DNA of 42,846 nt from JANNOG01 sp050329415. Its GTDB lineage: Bacteria > Actinomycetota > Actinomycetes > Actinomycetales > JBBAYJ01. Shown here one piece after another: positions 26,866 to 42,846 of the stretch; position 1 is the first letter of the stretch; each line of letters opens with the position of its first letter. The notes below the pieces were generated by a model. The model saw only the letters and a program-made list of their open reading frames with translations, was not told where the DNA came from and did no database searches. The stretch lies in NCBI GenBank assembly GCA_050329415.1, contig JBHJOS010000093.1, positions 1-42,846 on the forward strand. The letters run 5' to 3'. The position numbers were made by a program, and so were the translations under genes.

Positions 26866-26980
26866 GCATTCATGCCCTTTTGGGCCGGTTCGTTGCTCTC
26901 GAGGTGCCGAGTCCGAGGGGGAGCGCTTAGCCTGCGGCCCGTCGCGCGCCGGTGGCGTGCGACGCCCGCAGGAGGCGGAC

Positions 26981-27655
26981 ATGCCATTGTCTGACCCGGC
27001 GTGGGCCCCGACCGGGGTCCCCAAGGCCACGCTGCACGTCGCGATCATCGAGGATCACCCGTTGTACCGGGAGGCCCTGGAGCGTGCCCTCGCGACGGAC
27101 GACCACATCGCCCTCGACGTGTCGGCGGGCTCCCTGGAGGAGTTCTCGGCACGGGTCCGGACCCGCCCGGACGTGGTCGTCGCGGACCTGCGACTGCCCG
27201 GGCTCGGCGGCTTCGACGGGATCCGCCGCCTCGTCGCTCAAGGTCACGCCGTCCTGGTGCTGTCCGGTTCGGTCGAGGGCTCCGACGTGGTGGGAGCGAT
27301 CTCGGAGGGAGCGCGGGGGTACATCTCCAAGGACGCCCAGGCGCACGAGATCCTGGCGGCGCTGCGAACGGTCGCGGCGGGCCGGACCTACGTGTCCCCG
27401 ACCCTGGCCGGTCTCCTCCTCCAGGCGTCCCGGCTGCAGGAGGAACCGGAGGTGCGGAACCTGAGCGATCGCGAGCGCGCGGTCCTCGCCCTGGTCGCCG
27501 CTGGTCACACGGACCATCAGATCGCCCACCGGCTCGGCATCGGCGTCAGCACCGTGCGGTCCCACCTGGACCGGATCCGGGACAAGACCGGCCAGCGCCG
27601 CCGCGCCGACCTCACCAGGTTCGCCCTCGAGCACGAGATCGTCGCCGGGGACTAG
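26981..27655 (+). CDS. NarL/LuxR-family response regulator, orphan
   Basis: A 224-residue two-domain regulator from ATG 26981, with AGGAGG 5 bases upstream. The receiver domain has the acidic pair E24-D25 (IIEDHPLYREAL), phosphoacceptor Asp69 (VVVADLRLPG), switch Ser95 (VLVLSGS) and Lys117 (GYISKDA). The C-terminal LuxR-type helix-turn-helix runs from LSDRERAVLALVAAGHTDHQ through STVRSHLDRIRDKTG. It is the only classical regulator inside the T7SS cluster, lying between the second ClpB and the MinD-like gene, with no histidine kinase in the window. Its likely targets are the nearby palindromes at 17437, 21596 or 29551, but nothing shows which. Confidence 0.9.
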   Translation: MPLSDPAWAPTGVPKATLHVAIIEDHPLYREALERALATDDHIALDVSAGSLEEFSARVRTRPDVVVADLRLPGLGGFDGIRRLVAQGHAVLVLSGSVEGSDVVGAISEGARGYISKDAQAHEILAALRTVAAGRTYVSPTLAGLLLQASRLQEEPEVRNLSDRERAVLALVAAGHTDHQIAHRLGIGVSTVRSHLDRIRDKTGQRRRADLTRFALEHEIVAGD

Positions 27656-27762
27656 GGAGCGGGTGTGGCGCCCGACCGGCATTGGGCAGTTCGGCCCCTG
27701 TGTCCCCGCCACCCGGCTGGCTACCGTCACATGGCGTCAACGAGTGGTGAGGTCATGGCGAG

Positions 27763-29157
27763 GTGGACGTGAGCGAGCAGGTACCCGGCGATCGGGACGT
27801 GGGTCCGACCCTCACCCGGGAGTCGGAGGACGAGCTGCTCCCGCCTGTCCCCGCTTCCCGTCGGATGCTCGAGCCCGCGCAGCGGGCGGTGCTGATGCTG
27901 GCGACCCACTTCAGCGCGCATCGCATGGCGCTCCTGCAGTCCGAGCCCCTTCTCCAGGCGCTCGGCCAGGCATTGAAGGACCGCGACAGTGTCGCCGAGG
28001 AACTCGTCAGCCGACTGGTCGCGCCCGGTCCACCGGACCCCACGGCCCCGGTCGAGAGCCTGCTGCGCCGGCTGCGGGCCTCGGCGGCGACGTCCCGGGA
28101 GGACACCTCACCGCCCGAGCCGGGGACGGTGTTCGCGACCGCCCCGGGCGACGCGGGTGCGGACGTCGGCACCCCGCCGAACTGGCGGCGGACGTCGGGA
28201 GCCGGTGTCGCCAACGGACCCGCGGGCGGCTACATGCCGCGCCGCCTGGCCCGCGCGCGCCGGAACACGGCGTCCCGCGGGTGGCGGGCCGCCGTGCGCC
28301 GTTCCACCGGAGGGACCGTGCGGCTCGGCCCCGGGCGGGACGAGGCGCGGGAGAACGCGCTCGTCGACCGGGTGCAGGCAGCCATCGAGGGCTACCGGCA
28401 CGTCGTCGTGCTCTCCCTCAAGGGGGGGTCCGGCAAGACGACGACAACCGTGATGCTCGGGCACACGTTCGCCACGCACCGGCGCGACCGGGTGGCGGCC
28501 ATCGACGCCTCGCCGGACGCGGGCACCCTCGTCTACCGGATCTCGGACCAGCCGTCGACCTCGGTGCGCACCCTGCTGGACGCGGCCGACGGGGTGCGCC
28601 GGTACGTGGACGTCCGGCCCCTGACCGGACACACGACGTCCCGCCTCGACCTCGTCGCCTCCGACGCGGACCCGACGGCGAGCCGGCCCTTCGGCGCCGC
28701 CGAGTACCGCCGCGCCGCCGACATCCTCGCCCGCTTCTACTCGCTGGTGCTGACCGACTGCGGGGCCGGCCTGATGCACGAGGCCATGGGGTCGATCCTG
28801 GACTCGGCCGACCAGATCCTCCTGGTGACGAACCCGGCGGTGGACTCGGCCCGCAGTGCCGACCTCACCCTGGACTGGCTGGACGCCCACGGGTACTCCG
28901 ATCTTGTGCGCGGCTGCGTCGCGGTGGTGAACTCGGTCGAGCGCCCGCCCGTCGTCGACATCCCGGAGATGGTCGAGCACTTCGCGGGCCGCTGCCGGGC
29001 GGTCGTCCAGATCCCCCGGGACCCCCATCTCGCCGAGGGTGCTGCCACCGACCTCGCGTCGCTGAGCAGGGTGACGCGGCGGAGCTATCTGGCCCTCGCG
29101 GCCACGGTGGCGGACGGATTCGAGGACGCATCGGCACGCCGCGGGAGGACACGGTGA
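27763..29157 (+). CDS. MinD/ParA-like P-loop ATPase, EspI-like
   Basis: A 464-residue protein; GTG 27763 and GTG 27769 are equally possible starts. The first ~190 residues are a disordered, Pro/Arg-rich region (DPTAPVESLLRRLRASAATS, YMPRRLARARRNTASRGWR). A SIMIBI-class ATPase domain follows, with deviant Walker A KGGSGKTTT (220-228), AAIDASPDAGTL, and LVLTDCGAGLMHEAMGSILD as Walker B region. This layout (disordered N-terminus plus MinD-like domain) matches EspI and related ESX-associated proteins, which regulate secretion in response to ATP. Its stop overlaps the GTG of the YbaB-like gene (GTGA), a pairing that recurs in ESX loci. Confidence 0.85.
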   Translation: MDVSEQVPGDRDVGPTLTRESEDELLPPVPASRRMLEPAQRAVLMLATHFSAHRMALLQSEPLLQALGQALKDRDSVAEELVSRLVAPGPPDPTAPVESLLRRLRASAATSREDTSPPEPGTVFATAPGDAGADVGTPPNWRRTSGAGVANGPAGGYMPRRLARARRNTASRGWRAAVRRSTGGTVRLGPGRDEARENALVDRVQAAIEGYRHVVVLSLKGGSGKTTTTVMLGHTFATHRRDRVAAIDASPDAGTLVYRISDQPSTSVRTLLDAADGVRRYVDVRPLTGHTTSRLDLVASDADPTASRPFGAAEYRRAADILARFYSLVLTDCGAGLMHEAMGSILDSADQILLVTNPAVDSARSADLTLDWLDAHGYSDLVRGCVAVVNSVERPPVVDIPEMVEHFAGRCRAVVQIPRDPHLAEGAATDLASLSRVTRRSYLALAATVADGFEDASARRGRTR

Positions 29158-29531
29158 ACGACGGGGTCGACGTCGAGCGCGAGGTCGAACGGATGATGGC
29201 CGAGGTCCGGGAGAGCCAGGAGCGCTTCGCGGCGGTGCAGCAGGAGATCTCCGCGACCGAGATCGTCGGTTCCGCGGAGCGGGGTGCCGTGACCGTGAGG
29301 ATGAACGGGGGCGGACGTTTCACGGGGGTGACCATCGCCGCCGACGCCGTCCGGCACTTCCCGGCCAATGTCCTCGGTGACGTGATCCTCGAGGCCATCA
29401 CGGACGCCATGCGCCAGCTCGCCGACCTTACCCGGGACCGCTACAGCCCGTTCCTCGAGGACCCGTCGGTCCTGGACGACGCCGTCACCTACTACGCCCA
29501 CGACGAGGACCAGGTGCGTCGGCACCCCTGA
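29154..29531 (+). CDS. YbaB/EbfC-family protein, EspL-like
   Basis: A 125-residue protein from GTG 29154, with GGGAGGA upstream and a 4-base overlap with the MinD-like gene. The YbaB fold is visible: a long N-terminal helix (VEREVERMMAEVRESQERFA), three strands (TEIVGSAERGAVTVRMNGGG, FTGVTIAADAV) and C-terminal helices (VILEAITDAMRQLADLTRDR). YbaB proteins are dimeric nucleoid-associated DNA binders; in ESX-1 the relative EspL acts as a substrate chaperone/stabiliser. Position directly before the EspC-like and giant genes suggests a role with those substrates. The acidic tail (LEDPSVLDDAVTYYAHDEDQ) is beyond the YbaB core. Confidence 0.82.
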   Translation: MNDGVDVEREVERMMAEVRESQERFAAVQQEISATEIVGSAERGAVTVRMNGGGRFTGVTIAADAVRHFPANVLGDVILEAITDAMRQLADLTRDRYSPFLEDPSVLDDAVTYYAHDEDQVRRHP

Positions 29532-29550
29532 CCCGCGCTCGGCGGGTCGA

Positions 29551-29609
29551 TCAACCCAGCGGGAGGGGTTGAACTGCCCATCCCGCCGCAGCGGTCGGTT
29601 CCCTAGATT
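29551..29609 (+). promoter_or_regulatory. promoter region of the EspC-like/giant operon
   Basis: In the 130-base gap lies a perfect inverted repeat TCAACCC-N8-GGGTTGA (29551-29557 and 29566-29572), followed by TAGATT at 29604-29609, a plausible -10 box 53 bases before the EspC-like ATG. No good -35 is seen at 17 bases, which fits activator dependence through the inverted repeat. Confidence 0.4.
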
Positions 29610-29661
29610 GGGGTCAGCGGTCGCCGGAGCGGTGACCTTTCGGAACGAGACGAGGGGTGAC

Positions 29662-29964
29662 ATGGGCGGGTTCTCTGTGGTCCCCGAACAGGTGACCGAG
29701 ACCGCAGGAAAGATCGAGAACGTCTCGGCCGACGTCAGGGCGACAGCGGGTGGGTTCGAGGGCGCTGACCTCTCCGGTACCGCGACAGTTGTTCCCCACG
29801 TGGCGAACGCGGTCCGGATGTTCAACTGGGAGGTCAGCAGCGATTTCCAGGACCGGGCCAACGGGATCCGCGGGTTCAGCGAGCAGGTCCGAAATGCGGC
29901 CCAGAACTATGTGACCCACGACCAGACCGTGGCGTCGTCCTACTCGCAGGTCCAGCCAACCTGA
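29662..29964 (+). CDS. EspC-like (DUF2580-type) T7SS partner protein
   Basis: A 100-residue protein from ATG 29662, with GAGGGGTGAC just upstream. It matches the EspC/DUF2580 pattern: an N-terminal FSVVPEQVTETAGKIENVSA helix, a central loop with conserved Gly (GGFEGADLSG), a helix with Trp (NAVRMFNWEVSSDFQ) and a last helix EQVRNAAQNYVTHDQTVASS. The YVTHD at 83-87 is a YxxxD secretion signal. Such proteins are encoded directly before large WxG-bearing effectors and pair with them during ESX export. The giant gene starts 57 bases downstream, so this is its probable escort. Confidence 0.85.
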   Translation: MGGFSVVPEQVTETAGKIENVSADVRATAGGFEGADLSGTATVVPHVANAVRMFNWEVSSDFQDRANGIRGFSEQVRNAAQNYVTHDQTVASSYSQVQPT

Positions 29965-30021
29965 CGGGCACGGTCGTCGCGCGATGCGTGTCGTCGTGCG
30001 ACGGCTCCGGTGAGGTGATCT

Positions 30022-42846
<12,825 letters not shown>

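Noticed and set aside
26867..26885. Small hairpins (GGCAT-TC-ATGCC and GCCC-TTTT-GGGC) after the second clpB as a terminator
   Set aside because: Stems are only 4-5 bp and there is no proper U-tract after the second stem; too weak to call.

Overview
The window is very GC-rich actinobacterial DNA. The evidence is the strong G/C bias at third codon positions, GTG starts with GGAGG-type ribosome sites, an AfsR/SARP regulator, an F420/FMN split-barrel oxidoreductase, HspR-type (HAIR) operators and, above all, a complete membrane core of an ESX-like type VII secretion system (T7SS). I do not assign a genus. No rRNA, tRNA, CRISPR array or insertion sequence was seen.

Region 1 (1-2705) looks like a decayed defence/toxin-antitoxin scrap heap. 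It holds an intact excisionase-type antitoxin whose PIN toxin partner is cut after about 16 codons, an HNH endonuclease, an AlbA-type ATPase lacking its N-terminal domain, and a nucleotidyltransferase antitoxin lacking its C-terminus and HEPN partner. Region 2 (2655-6879) is metabolic/regulatory: two SRPBCC proteins in an operon, a divergent AfsR-like regulator preceded by three 8-bp direct repeats spaced exactly 11 bp (a SARP-type operator), and a PPOX-family flavin/F420 enzyme.

Region 3 (6902-29531) is the T7SS locus. It starts with a canonical ClpB under two tandem HAIR operators. A minus-strand operon follows: eccB, a small YxxxD protein, a WxxG secreted protein with repeats, and a mycosin homologue. 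Next come eccE (+), eccD (-) and eccC (+), then a plus-strand run: EsxB-like, EsxA-like, PE-like, PPE-like, a second ClpB, an orphan NarL-type response regulator, a MinD/EspI-like ATPase and a YbaB/EspL-like protein. EccA and EspG are absent from the window. The mycosin homologue has lost Asp, His, Ser and the oxyanion Asn, but keeps its signal peptide, four cysteines and C-terminal membrane anchor, so it is predicted to be a structural pseudoprotease.

Region 4 (29551-42846) has its own promoter-like region, an EspC-like 100-residue protein with YxxxD, and one giant reading frame that starts at 30022 and is open to the last base of the window (4,275 codons without a stop). Its product has an N-terminal helical WxG domain with a glycine-rich hydrophobic segment, a long Pro/Thr-rich linker, three ~175-residue helical repeats, a ~550-residue module flanked by 43-bp direct repeats, and at least five diverged ~250-300-residue helix-plus-beta units. 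It looks like a very large T7SS-exported polymorphic effector whose C-terminus lies outside the window.

The substrates form four two-gene pairs. In each, the first gene encodes a small helical protein with a C-terminal YxxxD signal, and the second encodes a partner with a WxG-like turn. The working model is that each YxxxD partner escorts its larger partner to EccC, the EccBCDE core exports it stabilised by the dead mycosin, and the locus-specific ClpB and the MinD/YbaB pair handle substrates in the cytoplasm.
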